From Doryteuthis pealeii (Eukaryota; Mollusca; Cephalopoda; Myopsida; Loliginidae), in NCBI GenBank assembly GCA_023376005.1, contig CM042163.1:1572782-1636781 (forward strand): 64,000 nt of DNA, written 5' to 3'. The notes beneath the pieces are model-generated. The model did not search any database. It saw nothing but the letters and a program-made list of their open reading frames with translations, and was not told where the DNA came from. A program made the translations under genes and the position numbers. Positions within the stretch are counted from its first letter, which is position 1, and each line of letters starts with the position of its first letter. Below are positions 30,601-45,300 of this stretch, in pieces.

Positions 30601-33064
30601 AATAATTGTAATTTTTACTAATAGAACTGTTAAAGGTCATTAGTATTTAAAAGTATTTTTCATGAAGATTTCCCTTCTTCATTTAACATTCACCTTTTTT
30701 TAATTTTTCTTCTTTCACTTCCTTGTTATTTAAATCTAAAGTGTTATGCTTAACAATCTTCTTTGCTTCACTAATTGAACCCTAGATGTATAACCTCCAG
30801 TCTAATATTCTATAACCTATCATAGATCACGTGTATGTTTTTAGAGACATTAATTAATTCCTCATGCTTTGACCCATTTCTCTTGTTTATTATTATTGTT
30901 GTTTTTCTATCAACTATTTTATCATCCGGTTAATTGTGTAAATCTTATCGGTTATTTGTCAATGGAAACATTTGGTTTGTTTGTATTTTGTTATTCTGAC
31001 CTACCTTAATTGGCAAATCCAATATCAAATAAAAACTTCCAAATGTTTATGAAAACAGGAAATTTATTTTACTTTTCACACAAAAAAAGGTCTAAAGAAA
31101 TAAAAGTTGTATTTATCATGAATTTTCTTATCAGTCTTATTTCACATGTTTTCTTATCTACATAAGGTCATTGTTTTGTATAAATTGTTGCATTTAAAAA
31201 CTGCCATTCAAATTGTTATCAGACAATTGGAACTTTCCTTTTCACTAGTCAAAATAACATTTAAGCAATAAACATTAATGTGTAAAATGTGAATAGTCTA
31301 TTCTCAATATTTTTCCCATCAATTTTAAAAGCTGAATGAAAAAAAAAACCCACATTACTTTCCAATTTTTTATTATTTAACATGCGAATATAATTATTTT
31401 TAGTTCTCACCCCTTCCCCTCTCTAAACTCACAAACTTGTTACTATTTAGTATATTCTTTCTGAATTATTCTTTAAACATTTCTTAAAATTAATTGTGGA
31501 TCAAGAGCAGCAAGTATTTGGTTTCAAATCTAAGTTAGCTCTAAATCCCTAATATTAACTCTTAACATCCTGTTGAAATTTTTCTTAGTCCAGAGCCCCA
31601 TTCCTATATGGATTTATCAAAAAATGCCTAAAAATAGCCTTTTCATTTAAAACTACCTGTTAGTTCCCTTTAATATAAGACTTCTAAATATGTTTAATAT
31701 TACATTTAAACAAGGCTATCGTTTGGGGTGGATTAGGAAAACAAATGTGACTTCCAGCTGGGCGGAATGAGGCGGTATAGGATGTTAAAGTGGGTCATTT
31801 GGTGAAGGCTTAACAATTTGGTTCTAATTTATAATCACTCATGTTAAAAAGAATGATGGGAATAAATTGTATATAATGTCAGAAAATCTGCCCATCTAAT
31901 TGATTTGTAATTTATCAATTTCTACAACTAATTCCAAAATAATTAATTCATGATTGTAACAGCATTGGTCAGTTTTGAATAATTAAAAAGGGTCGTTTGG
32001 TTCAGTTTGTAGAACATCCATTTAGGAACTACAAGGTTCCAGGTTCAATTCCAGCCTTTGCTAACTCAGCTTGAATGTGTGTGGTAAGATGGTGTATGGG
32101 TAGATAGCCACACCTACACTTCACCACAAAAACAATCTTCCTTGCTGTCCAACTGGTATTAACGATAGGCCACTCTGCCAACTTTACTTTTTACAAGATA
32201 AGCATCAACTTTTTTAAAATGTTGATTCATTTATGACATTAACCACTCTCAACTTGAATCTTTTGTCAGTTTGGAATTTTCACAAAGTAAAATAAACTTT
32301 ACAGGTTTCTTATGTTAATTAGGAAATAGATTTATTATTGTATGAGGATCCTGCTCTATTTTCCTTCTGTCACTATCAAATTGTCTATGAACTTTTGCAA
32401 AATATTCAGAAATGTTTCCAAATTTTATTCTGGAGCTGTAGAATACACCAACTGCACTTTTTTACTCCCCAATGGGAACACCTGATGGCTCTGTGTGGCT
32501 GAACAGTTGTGTCCCTCAGTACTAAATGGTCCCCCCCCCATGACCTGCAACACTCGCCCTTCAGCCCTTACTTGGGCTAAATAGGCAGTTGAAGCCTCAA
32601 TAGGTCATCTCAAACCTTAGCATCATTGTTTGTCATGACCACTTTCTCCAAATTGCTCCTATGGCAACCACCCAACCCTTTTTATCATATAGATGCTAGA
32701 AGTCGGTGGTCGAGGGTCAACCACTAGTTTATTAATACATATGAACTTGTTTCTTCTTATTTATTAATACACATGAAGTTAATGAAAATTATTTCTACCT
32801 ACCAGTTGAGGAAACCAAACAAAAAATATTTATCATCACACTGTTTGCTTAGAAATCACATACAAAAAGAGAGGATTTGGCATTGGGTGACCCACAAGGT
32901 TTGATATGCCATTAAACTAAATAACCAACCAACTAACATAAAAATTATTTCTACCAATTAATACATATAAAGTTAATAAAAGTTTATGCCAATATATTAA
33001 TACACCTAATTAAAGATCTTGCATAATCATTTCTATCAATTTATTAACACACGTGACTTAAACA

Positions 33065-33099
<35 letters not shown>

Positions 33100-35303
33100 A
33101 TATATATAATTTGCTTGAAGGCAATTACAATGCATGTATCGCATAAAATTCGATACTTTTTTATAGAAAATGAACTTGACAAGTGTAATCCCGGCAAAGG
33201 ATCGCTCGGTGTGTAGAACATCGTACAGACTGTTTCGCAGGGATTGTTCGCTGTGTACTGTGGCCGAGGCAATATGGTCTTTGACTATGCCTGCTGAGGT
33301 CCCGGTTTCGATTTCTGGAGGGAAGTCGTTAGTATACATTGCGGATGTGACTTGATAAAGTCGAAACAGTCTGTACGATGTTCTACACACCGAGCGATCC
33401 TTTGCCGGGATTACACTTGTCAAGTTCATTTTCTATAAAAAAAGTATCGAATTTTATGCGTTGTGCCTTCAAGCAAAAATATAATATATACTTTATTCAA
33501 CAATGCTTCTAAAAAAACAAACATCCAAAAATCATATATATATAAGATTTGGCATTAAATAGCCCACAAGGGTTTGATATGTCATTAAACACCAACCAAC
33601 CAAATGTTATTTATATTACATATTTATATGCACTAAAGTGTATTTTGATATTATCCATTTCAAAAAATAATATATACTGACTCGTCTTAATAATTGCATG
33701 CCACAATCATAGCAGCAAAAACAGTAAATGAAATTTTTTTGAAACCAAATCTTTATTCTAAAGATGATTCTATTACAAAAATGCAACTAGATGAGTGAAA
33801 GAAATCTTAATATCATCTAGCAAGAATATACGCCCTCTGCTGGGCGTAAGTAGTTAAGTTTTAATGGAATTAAATATATTAAATTAGAAAGACTAATGAA
33901 ATTAGATAATGCATATAAAAAGATTATGCTTATTTTATTTTAATTGATTTCTATATAAAATCATTCATAGGATTGATTTTAATACATTGAAAAATAAAGC
34001 AATAATATTAGAGATCAATAACACAAATTAATTATTTATTAAAACCGGTTTTGTTAAAACCAGTATACAAATTAACCATCTATTATATTTATTCTTATTC
34101 TTTATTTCTTAGAGATATGACACATTGCAGGATTTTAAATGCACTAATAACCTGGGCTGTTTTGAGGTAAATCTAACTCAGATTTTCATAGACATTGTTA
34201 ATAAATAAGATTTATTCTATGTAATGATTTTGACTATACTTTAATTACTCATTGATAAACTTATGCAATTTCTGAGGGTATTGTGATGTAAGCAGTGACA
34301 TAATTTCAATTAGACACTGTATTCCATTATAATAAGATTTATTTTTGGAACATATCAGTAAATACTTCAGTAACTGATTGTATTTATTTACAGTAGCATC
34401 GAATATTAGAAAATGAAAATTTGAAAATAAATAAAATTCCAATTCTACAGATTTATGATAAAAATTGCTGTAAATCTGTAAAAATGTTATTCTATGCACT
34501 TGTACATCATCGTCATATGATGAGTAACAAATGGGAAAGGAAGCTGAATTAATTACTTAGTCGATCTTTAGTCTCTTCATTATTACAGCATTACGAAAGA
34601 AACTAATTCAGTTTGTTAATCAGTAAATTTGCATAAAGAACAAAGCATAAAAATTTGTAGAAGAAAAAACATGGAACCTCTAAAATTTGAGAACAAACCT
34701 TCGAAATACATTCAAGTTAACATTGACTTAATATTGAAATACTCCACTTTGGCCCTTATTTAGGCTAGACAGGTGATGGTGAGGCCCCTTCCGATCAATT
34801 GACTGGTCACATCAAACCCTAGCACTTGACTAAATTTATGTCATTACTTAATAACATTTAACTTAATCAACTGTAAGGTAAGGTTCTGATGAGACCATTT
34901 AGATCGAAACCATGGTAAACCCTTAACTCTTTTCCACTATTACTAATATTAATTGCTCTGTTTTTTCATATATTTCACACTTCTGGATAATTTACTAATG
35001 CCATTGCAACAGAAAAGTTAAAGCGGCAATTGGATACTATATATATAATTTTAGAGGTTCTTCACGGAACGAATGGACATGCTACTATTAACACACTCGT
35101 CTACCCGGATTCTAATAGCATGTCAAACCCTCAAAAACACTTCAACTTTTATAGTCTTCTATAATGCCCCCTTTCAAAAAATCTATAAACAATTTCTTCA
35201 AATAAGAAATTTTCTCCTGACGATGACCGAAGGTCGAAACTAGTTGAGAATAAACAACATACAAGAAATATTCCTGATTGTCTTATTACTTTTTGTTCAT
35301 ACT

Positions 35304-35364
<61 letters not shown>

Positions 35365-36000
35365 CACCAATATACTATCACCTCCAAATTTAGCTAATTT
35401 CCTCACACATTTAGGAAGCAATCTCTCACCTTTTATACCTTGACAAAAACTGCTTGATATCAGTCAATTCAATTTAGTGTTCATCATTACTGAGGAACAC
35501 TTTTATCCAGTTGTCATCGTTCCAGACTAGATGACTCATTTGCAAAAGTCTATCTTTTTTAGTCCTTCTTCATAACAGGATTTCACTATGCAACACATTC
35601 TGACCAAATTTTTCAAAGGTAACCTAACAATGCCCCCCATCATGCTAGACCCCCCCCCCCCCGAGTTTTTGAATCCCCTGATTGTGCGAATGTGTTGTTT
35701 TATGTGGCTGTTCTAGATGTTTTCACTTAAAGGAGGAGACGCACATCATCATCATCATCAAACTTTAATATTCTCAAGCTGTCATTACCAAACTGTGACC
35801 TGCAGTGTTTGTTTTTTTTTTTTTTTTATCAATGACCCATTTAATTTCACAAGGAAAATTTATTGAAGTTGTTTGTAATTTCCATTCATTTGTTTTGTTG
35901 CCAAGTAATAAAAATTTTTTCTTTTTTTTTTTTTTCTTTTTTTTTTTTTTTCTTCTCAAATCACTTTACAAAAAGTTTTGACTTTTTGTAATGCCTAAAT

Positions 36001-36033
<33 letters not shown>

Positions 36034-38808
36034 CCCTTGTGTATGTTGTATTCTTCCTTAACGAGCATCTTTTCAGGTATTGTAATAGAGAATTTGATGA
36101 TGAAAAAATACTTATACAACACCAAAAAGCTAAACATTTTAAATGTCACATATGTCATAAGAAACTCTACACAGGACCTGGATTGTCTATACACTGTATG
36201 CAAGTAAGTAATAAACAAATTTCCTTTCTATTTATTTCTTGTTTATTGTTAATTACTTTTGAAATCCCCACCCCACCCCCTTTTTTATATTTTTGTTGCC
36301 ATATTACAAAAATACATCCTTTCACCCTTTCTTCTAGGTAAATTTCATAAATACATTTCAAAATAGGTAAAGATTTATTCACATGACAAATATATAATTT
36401 TTATTGACTTTCTGCCATAATTCCTTAAGTCCATTATATTTCTTTTTTAAAAAAAAACAAAAAACAAATTTATCAGCACCATATTGTGTAACAATGATTC
36501 TAAAAACAATAGATTTCTTTTGTTTGTTTAATCTCTTTTTTGAAGCAGACAATGGATTTGCTAAGTACATTCTACTTGACTATTCATGGAGAAATTATCT
36601 AGAACACTATCATTCCGGTTTCACATTCAATGATTTCATTTTTAAATGCTAGATATTTTTTGCGCAGATAATTTTTTTTTTCTTTAACTTAAAATCATAA
36701 AATGTACACTCCTTATATAAAACTTAACTAAGAATAAATTGAAAACTTGTTTGAAAAACTTTTTATCCCCATTGCTGACAATGGATCTGGTTTTTAATAA
36801 CGGCTTCAACCTAAACATAGCCACTTACTTTTTTTTCTTTTTCTGGGGAGACGAAAATTCCTGGAACCATCTCTTGATGGATTGTTAGATTTAAAAGATT
36901 TTATTTAAACTAGTAAAATAAATTCACTCTCCGTGCACAAATATTTAGGTTTTAATTAAATATTATATTGAATTAGAAATAAACTATTGAAATTAAATAC
37001 AAACACAAAAAAAATTATACTTATTTCTTTCTTTAATTTGATTTTAATTTAAAATTATACATATGCTTGCTTTTAATGTTTGAGAATAAAACAATATTAG
37101 AAATCAATAACATCAAGTAAACATTTATTAAAAAACTGGTATGCAAATTATTCACAACATATACTATGTAAACATTTATTTCTTAATGATATATAACACC
37201 TTGCAGAATTTTAAACACATAATATGGGCTGTTTAGAAGCAAATATATCTCGGACCTTAATAGAAACATTAATAAATAAAATGCTAATTAAGATTAAATA
37301 ATTATTTATTAACCATTGAAAATATAATTAAGGGAATTCTGGTGATGGTGTTGTTTCACAGATACACACATAATCTCCATATAATAAATTTTTTTTCCTC
37401 CTCCCTCTCTATTAATCATAAATAAATTTTATTTACTCTCATGGTAACGAAACCTAAACATTTAATGCAACTGCTTATGTTTTTTTGTTTTTTTTGGGGG
37501 GGTCTTTTTTTTTTTTTTTTTTTTAATAGTTTATTAGCCTAAAACATTTTTCTTCCAAACTAAGACAGCTCTTTCAGTTAGGGCTTTAGAATACACCGAC
37601 TTCACCCCCACCCAATGGGGCCACCAACTTGTGATGCTTAAAGATGGAATCCCTGCTGGCTGAGCAGTCCATGGCATGCAACACTCCACTTTGACCCTTA
37701 CTTAGGCTAGATGTGTGGTCAGAGAGGGCCTCCTCCAATCAATCGGATGGTCGTGTCAAACCCTATCACCTATATGATTGTCCCAACTCTATTGCCCTTA
37801 TGGCAAACCCCCCAATCCTTTTTTATCATATGCGCTAGAGGGCAGTGGCTGAGGGTTTTAGTGTCCTGGGTATGATATTAATCTCTATCTGATGGTGAAG
37901 TTCCAATTTTGGAGCTCTGGAGAATGTGGAGTACCCCTTCATCACCATTACTCCCAATTCCACTCGGAGTATTACCTGTTAGGGTCACATCTATGGGTTA
38001 ATTAGATAAAATCTAAAAATGTGTTTAAAAAAAGAAAATTGAGTTCCCATCAAGAATGAATCCAACAAAACGTCTTTGACATAAAATAACCCAACAAGGA
38101 TTGACATTCCATAAAATCCAACCAAGACATACTCTAAGTCTGTAACTTGTATCCCCCCCTCAAAAAAAAGAAAAATTGATATTAGAATTGTGAATGCCTG
38201 AAGTGTTGTTAAAAAAAATGTCAATTCTTATTTGCAACTGCAGATCTAAGTCAAACAAGAATAAAATCAATTGTCTACAGAAAGACGTATGCCAGAAATA
38301 ATAAATGTATTTACTTCAAGGCCGCAAGTTGATTTGATTTTTGTACTCCTAAGCTTTTGTTTTATATTAACTTTCAATTGTAGAAATGACTGCTGCTGCT
38401 GCTGCTCCTCTTAGATACAGCAGAAGATAGTAACACACACATGCATTGTTAATTCTATCTTAGTTTGACTATTAAATATTTTCATGTTTTGTATTACTTG
38501 GGGGAGAAATGACTCCCCTAAATTTCAACTTGCCAAAAGTTGGTATTATTATCACTTCCCTCTCTTTTATTAATTTTTTTTTTGCTCATTATTACCCCAA
38601 TCAATATAATTTGTTTTTCTCGTGTGTAATTTGCAATCAATGGAACATTAATATCAAGAATATTTTTTAGACAACACTTTAAATGGAATTCTAACATGAA
38701 TTTATCATTTTAATCTTTTCAAGGATTATCTTTAGAATTATTTCATTTTTCTCAGCCTTATGAGTTTATAAAATAGTTTAATTTGGACCTCCATTTAAAT
38801 TTTAGAGA

Positions 38809-38840
<32 letters not shown>

Positions 38841-41800
38841 AAAAAAAAAAAAAAAAAAAATGGAAATTGGAAATGAATCCGACAATATGAGGAAGACTGA
38901 ATAAAGAAAAGAAAGAATAGAATGGATAATAAAAGATGAATTTAATCAATATCACTTACACATGTGTTTCAGTCAGTTCATCTATGTGAAAATATTTCGC
39001 ACACAGAGAGATTCGACCTTCATCAGAGTGAAATTTTATTTTGAAAATTCAAAATAAAATTTCACTCTGATGAAGGTCGAATCTTCTCTGTGTACGAAAT
39101 ATTTTCACACAGATGAACTGACCGAAACACATGTGTAAGTGATATTGATTAAATTCATCTTTTATTCATTCCATTCTTTCTTTTCTTTATTCAGTCTTCC
39201 TCATATATATATATGTTGTAGATTTTGCGTCTCCGTATGCTTCTAGTGCGTATATATATTTGAGCAACAACGGATACAGATACAAAAATATATCTCATAT
39301 ATATATATATGGCAAGTGTATAATTTTGATCCTGTTTATGAGTACCATAAATGTATTGTAACTCTGGTTGTTGCCACTGATCTCCTCAAAATTGGATGTT
39401 TGCACAAAGCAAACATCTATAATTTGCTTATGTATTTAAAGATTTTTATCTATAGACTATATACACAATTTGTTTAAATGCAAAGAATTTTTTCTTTTTT
39501 AATGTTCAATATTACATATTAATTCATAAAACAAAAATTGGCTCCAAAATAATTTTTCATGATTATAAGCACTAGCAAAAGTATGCCCCCCCCCCTCGAA
39601 CGCAGGTATTTAAGTTTTAAGTTAATAAAATATATTAGAAAGATTTTAAAAAACTAAATAAGAACGAATATAAAAAATGTTAGTTATTTTAATTGACTTC
39701 TATATAAAAAATTATATATAGGATTGCTTTTGATACGTTTGAGAATAACATGATAGTATTAGAAATCAGTAACAGCAAATAATTATCTATTAAACCCAGT
39801 TTCATTAATCATAATGCAAATTATTCTCACCATATACGCGGGAAATCTTTATTTCTCAGAGATATATAACTCATATTGCAGGATTTTAAATGTATTAATA
39901 ATATGGACAGTTTTTGTAGTAAATCTAACTTAGCTAAACTTTAATAACAGACATCATTAATAAATAAGATGCTAATTAATCTTAAATAAGGACTTTCCTA
40001 ATCTTAAATAACTAAGGAAATTGTGACATAGTTTTGGTTACAGGCAGTTACATAATCTCCATTCTAATAAGACTTTTCTATAAAAGAAAAACCAAGAAAA
40101 AAAATGTTTTTGGTGCTAAGATTATAGAGAATTGGCCTTCCTTTTTTATTTCACTACTCATGACTTGCTACATTCATACACACATTTTGAGGCCAATACA
40201 TAAAGCTGAGATGCCAAAAGGTGTACGTCCTGCATCCCTGACACACAACAATCTAAAAGGACGCAGTAAAATCCTATCCATGCATCCCAGTATTTTTCTT
40301 TTTTCTTCCCTCACCATTTTAAGCTAACTGTAAATACATTTCAATAGTTTCTTAGAAACAAATTACACAGAATAGGTTACAAGGTAAGTTAGACAGCTTT
40401 AGTTGTTTCCCCAGATCATGAATAAAAACCCTACAATTTATTAAGAAACTTAAGTTGGGACCCATTTTTCATGTGAGTTCCAGGACGCACTAAAATAAAA
40501 AATCTATCAGCATCACTGCATACAGTTTTGTTTTCAAAAACATCTACATTTTCCAATTTGAAATGTTTTCTCTTTTTTTCCACATTTGAAAATGTCACTT
40601 GAATATCATTTGAAATGTTTCAGTAAATTGTTTAAAATATAAACAACATTAAACCCATTTGTTAAAAAGAGTGATAGAATGATTTTTCAAACTAAATCCT
40701 TTCTCATGACATTTACGAAAAGTAAGCAATAATCAGTAGCAGGATTTTTTTTTTCCCCTCTGAGCTGTTTCTCTTTTTATTCTTTTAATCAAAACTTTCC
40801 ATTGTCCAATATCAAAACTTTCAAATTCTCTTTTTGTTTTTCTCATTTCATTAAACAACTTACAGATTTTAAATTAAGAATAAAATTTACTTTATACATT
40901 TCCTTTTTAATATACTTCGGGGGTAGCATATATAATAATATTTATTTTTATAACCAACAAATTTAAATAATATTCTTCTGGATTCTCATTGTTAAAGAGA
41001 ATCTTCATATTAAAGAGCCTGTTTAGCTCAGTTAGTAGAGCAATCACCTCTGAACCACAAGCTTGCAGGTTCAATACTGGCTCTCACCAACTTGGTGCAT
41101 GAGTAGTACATCTTGAATCTATGCAGTAAAGTGGGCAGCTGATAGGTTTGGCACTCCATTTCAAAGGAAAAAAAAAATCTCCCTGGTCTAGCTCTAGTGA
41201 AAAGTGGATAGACTCCCTCACTGCCTGACTGATACCAACAATAGGCCACTCTACTGGCTGTCTTTACAATAATTCACTTAATGTCTATCAGTCAAACTTT
41301 CAGGAATTGTTTGATTCATGCCTGGAAAGTTTTTAACCTCTACTGGGAGATGCAACTTGGATTTTTTTTTAAAATTATTATTTAGGTGGGATCTCTGATC
41401 TTACTATTTTTATTGCTGTAAAAAGATGTTTGTGTCATGCTGTAACTCACTCTCATGGTAATCATTACAAGAGGTAGATGGCTCTCTCCTTCCCCATATA
41501 TGAAAGACAGTGTCGGGGGTGGGGGTGGGGTCTTGGATATGCTGGAAAACCCCTTAAAAAAAGATTTTGTTTCTTCCAGACTGTATTATTAGGCATTCCT
41601 TTTCTTTTAATGGAAATCTTTTTCATATCAATAAAAATGGATTCACACTAAAAGAATGCTAATAATGAATCACCAGAAGAAAATGGATTAAATTTATTGG
41701 TTAAAAAAAAAAAAATGTTATGCCACTCATAAAGTAAACAAAAAAGTCACTATGCATTCTTTATTTTTCTTAACATTTTCCATCCTGTATGTAATGAGTT

Positions 41801-42266
41801 AGTACCACTAGTATATAAATGTATTAGTTCATTTACCAAATTGCTATTCTGGTTAGATATTACGAAGAAAACTAACATACACAGTTGGTTATCAATCAAC
41901 AACAACATTCACAACTTAACTCTTAACATCCTATACCGCCTCATTCCACCTGGTCGGGAGTCACATTCATTTTTCTAATCTACCCCAAATGATAGCCTTT
42001 GTTTAAATGTAATATTAAACATATTTAGAAGTCTTTTGATTTAAGGGAAATAACAGGTAACTTTAAATGAAAAGGCCATTTTAAGCCATTTATTGATAAA
42101 TCCTTATAGGAATGGGATTGACTTGAAATTTCTCAACAGGAAGTTAAGAGTTAATCCATTCAACTTGTAATTTTTAGCTTATTTCTTGTCTAATCATTAA
42201 AATATTCATCTGGTTGGAAAAAAATAAGATTTCCAAATATTTAATTTTTATGTGTTTTTATCCAGT

Positions 42267-42302
<36 letters not shown>

Positions 42303-45300
42303 GCAATTTCACCAATTTTACTGTAAACGCCCCCCCCCCTTTTTTTTTTCAAAACTCAATTTGTCAATATTTATCAATATTTAAATTAAACAACCAATCA
42401 AAAGATACCTCCAACTATTTTCTTTTCTTTCTTTGACTTGGGAAACCAAAAATACAAAGAAAAGTTATGGGAAGTTCATTTTAAAAAGTTATAAAATAAA
42501 TTAAATATTAGCAACCACTGTGGTTGTCTCTCAGAATTATTTTGATATATAATGTGTGAAATTTGGATAATTTTAATAGATTCAGTTTTTGTCTAAGTTT
42601 CCATTTTGGATAATTAAAAAAAAGATTAATGTGCTATATTTGTACATAACCAGATTCTAAAATTACTTTTTACTTTTTGTTTACATTGCATTAAATATAA
42701 ATGCAATAATTAATAAAGAAATAGCAAATAAAATAAGGCGTATTAATAATCTTATAAAGATTATTAATATGAATTTTAATTGCTATATTTTTTTTTTCTT
42801 TTTTTTTTTTTTTTTTTTTGTCATTATAAATTCTTCCATTTATAATTAATGCAATGTAGATGAAAGTAATTTGTATTGTTAATGTTGGTTTGTCTTGATG
42901 GTAACACATGTTTTTGAAAAGCAGTAACTAGGAATTATATAAAATAAAAAAAAGAATTAAAGTTTAATCTATTTGTTAGCTTCTAATTTTTGTTGCTATT
43001 TACAGTAAAAATGAATAAAAAACATTTGACAGTTTGAGTAACAATAACATTGGACACTGTTTAAAAATGATTTGTGATTGAATAAATGCTGAAAACATTA
43101 GAATTACCTTTTTAGTTTCAAAGTTTTATGCCATTATTACTAAGACAGTTTGTGAGATTTTATTTTATTTTTTTAAATGAAAAATATTTTTTCTATTCTT
43201 TATAGAACCAAAGATATTTTGATTAATTTTAAAAAAAAAAAACTTTTTATAAAACATTTCATTTGTTACACAGGAACCTTCAGGAGAATTCTACAGAAAA
43301 CACATTATCTAATATTTTAAGTTCTTTTTAATCAGATCTGAGTATAAAACAATTGCCAAGGAAATTACTATCATTATTCAGTATTTCAATGAAAATATGT
43401 TGAATAATCTTCCAGTAGATGTATTCTTCATTTCTAAATAATGGCTTACAGTATAGTGATACTTTCAATCTGAGTGCATAATCCCCCACCCCTCTAACAA
43501 CAACAAAAAAAACAGGTAATTCTATATAAGAGTATTCAGTTGTATCAAAATATCTTGAAAAATAAAGAAATGGATAAGAAATTGGTCCATGAATTTACTT
43601 TTCTTTCTTTTTTTCTTTAGTAAAATGATGTCCATTTTTATACCCCAAATTTCAGGTCTTTAAATTAACTGTTTTGAACTCCATTTTCAGAACTCTTTCT
43701 TTCTATGTGATTAAATAACAATAAATCTAAAATGAAATGGAAATCATCTGGGAATGCTAAAAACTGAAGACGTTTTTTAAAATATTAGGAATGAAGAATC
43801 ACAGCAACCAAATTGTCTTTTTATTTTATTTTGCAACAAACAATTGTTCCAATTCTGTTAGATCAAAAAGCTTTAAAGGGACACACACCCCTAATTTTAA
43901 CACAAAGGCTGAATGTTATTTATTTATATATTTCAAATAAGCATTATTAAAGTTGTTTTTATTAAAAACAACAATGATGTATGAGCAGAAAAGAAATCCT
44001 TTTTGAAATTCTTACTCTCGTTCAGTTTTGCCACAATTTGGTATTTCCTAGATACCTTTTTGCTGTGGTCAAGAAAAGGATGAACCACTCAGCTTTGGAA
44101 TCTAGTTTTTGACCTGCCTCGTTGTTGAGGTTCTTGCAAAATTTTATTGAACTACATCTCATTACTACATCTGATCGAATACACCATCACCTTTCATACA
44201 ACAACTGGTTGTTTCCCCCCCCACAGTATTATGACCCTGTTTAAACTCATAAACCAGAAGTTCCCAAATTACATTACATATTCATTTATGCAGCTTTCAA
44301 ATCGCACACAGTGAAGCAATGTATAGTGTTTCAGTGCACCAACTACCACAATACTACCAACGACAGTATGTATCTTACCATGGCTTGAACTACTTCAACC
44401 ATGCTGCAAACTAGTATGTACCAAAATAATGCAAGACTTTTGACTCACCCCTAATATTCTTATATGCTCTACTTTTTCTTTTTTCTTTTCTTTTTTCTTT
44501 TTTTTTTCTTTTTTTTTTTTAATTCAAAATATTCAAGTTATGTTGGTATGTAAAAAATGTAGTGAGGTAGATTAACTTAATGACTTAACTGGAATTGAGA
44601 AGTTGCCTCACAGGAGATTTGTCGTCTTGAGGTTTAAAGATTTTATCAAAATGTATTTGAATATTTCCTAATAGTTTCTAACAACTAAATGATTATCCTC
44701 CCCCCACCCCCAAACTTTTCCAAAACCTGATCCATAAATCCCTGGCCTTGTGCCAAACACACTTGGAAGAGGAAATACAAGATGGATAAATTAAAAGTAA
44801 CTTTATTTTGCTATAAATGATATTTGACCAAAATATAATAAATACTAAACATTGCAGCTTTTGATTTTTTTATATCTTTCTAAGCCAGATTTTGATTCAT
44901 AAAGACAATTGTGACAAAAATATAACGATAAAATGAATCTCATAATTATTCACAAATGTTAGTTTTGTTATAAATGAACCTACAATCTATTTGATTGGAA
45001 TTGTTATACAAAATATGAACTTTGTATTTTCTGAGATTCACAAAATCTATAAGTGCTCAAAAATAGGATCAGTTTAAAATAAACTTTTTTATCTGGTTTC
45101 AAATAATAGGATTACAAACAATAGAATATTTTTACAATGGAATTTCAGTTCCCAATAATTGAGACAATTTAAGCTTTTTTTTTCTATTTATATCAATATT
45201 TATTTATTTATTTATTTTTTTTCCAAATCCTCTAAGAAAAAGATGGCAACATTTTTCAGAACTAACCTCAATAAATTTTAGCTTCTTAAAAGAACTCCTT

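Larger units (their letters stand above)
26929..36076 (+). other. ZNF207 intron 1
   Basis: 9.1 kb, very AT-rich. It holds T/TTA-rich DNA to about 29,800, an 89-bp direct repeat pair, a TTAA-flanked MITE, a SINE-1, Rep-3 pieces (including 34738-34828), a fold-back in a (TA)n tract, a Rep-7 copy and a (TA)n at 35307-35364. It ends in two long T tracts (35910-35952, 36002-36033) before the acceptor TTTTCAG. No further exon was recognised inside. Confidence 0.85.

Noticed and set aside
33036..33429. Two opposing genes sharing the peptide [20 protein letters not shown]
   Set aside because: The identical peptides come from the two arms of a palindromic element read on opposite strands.
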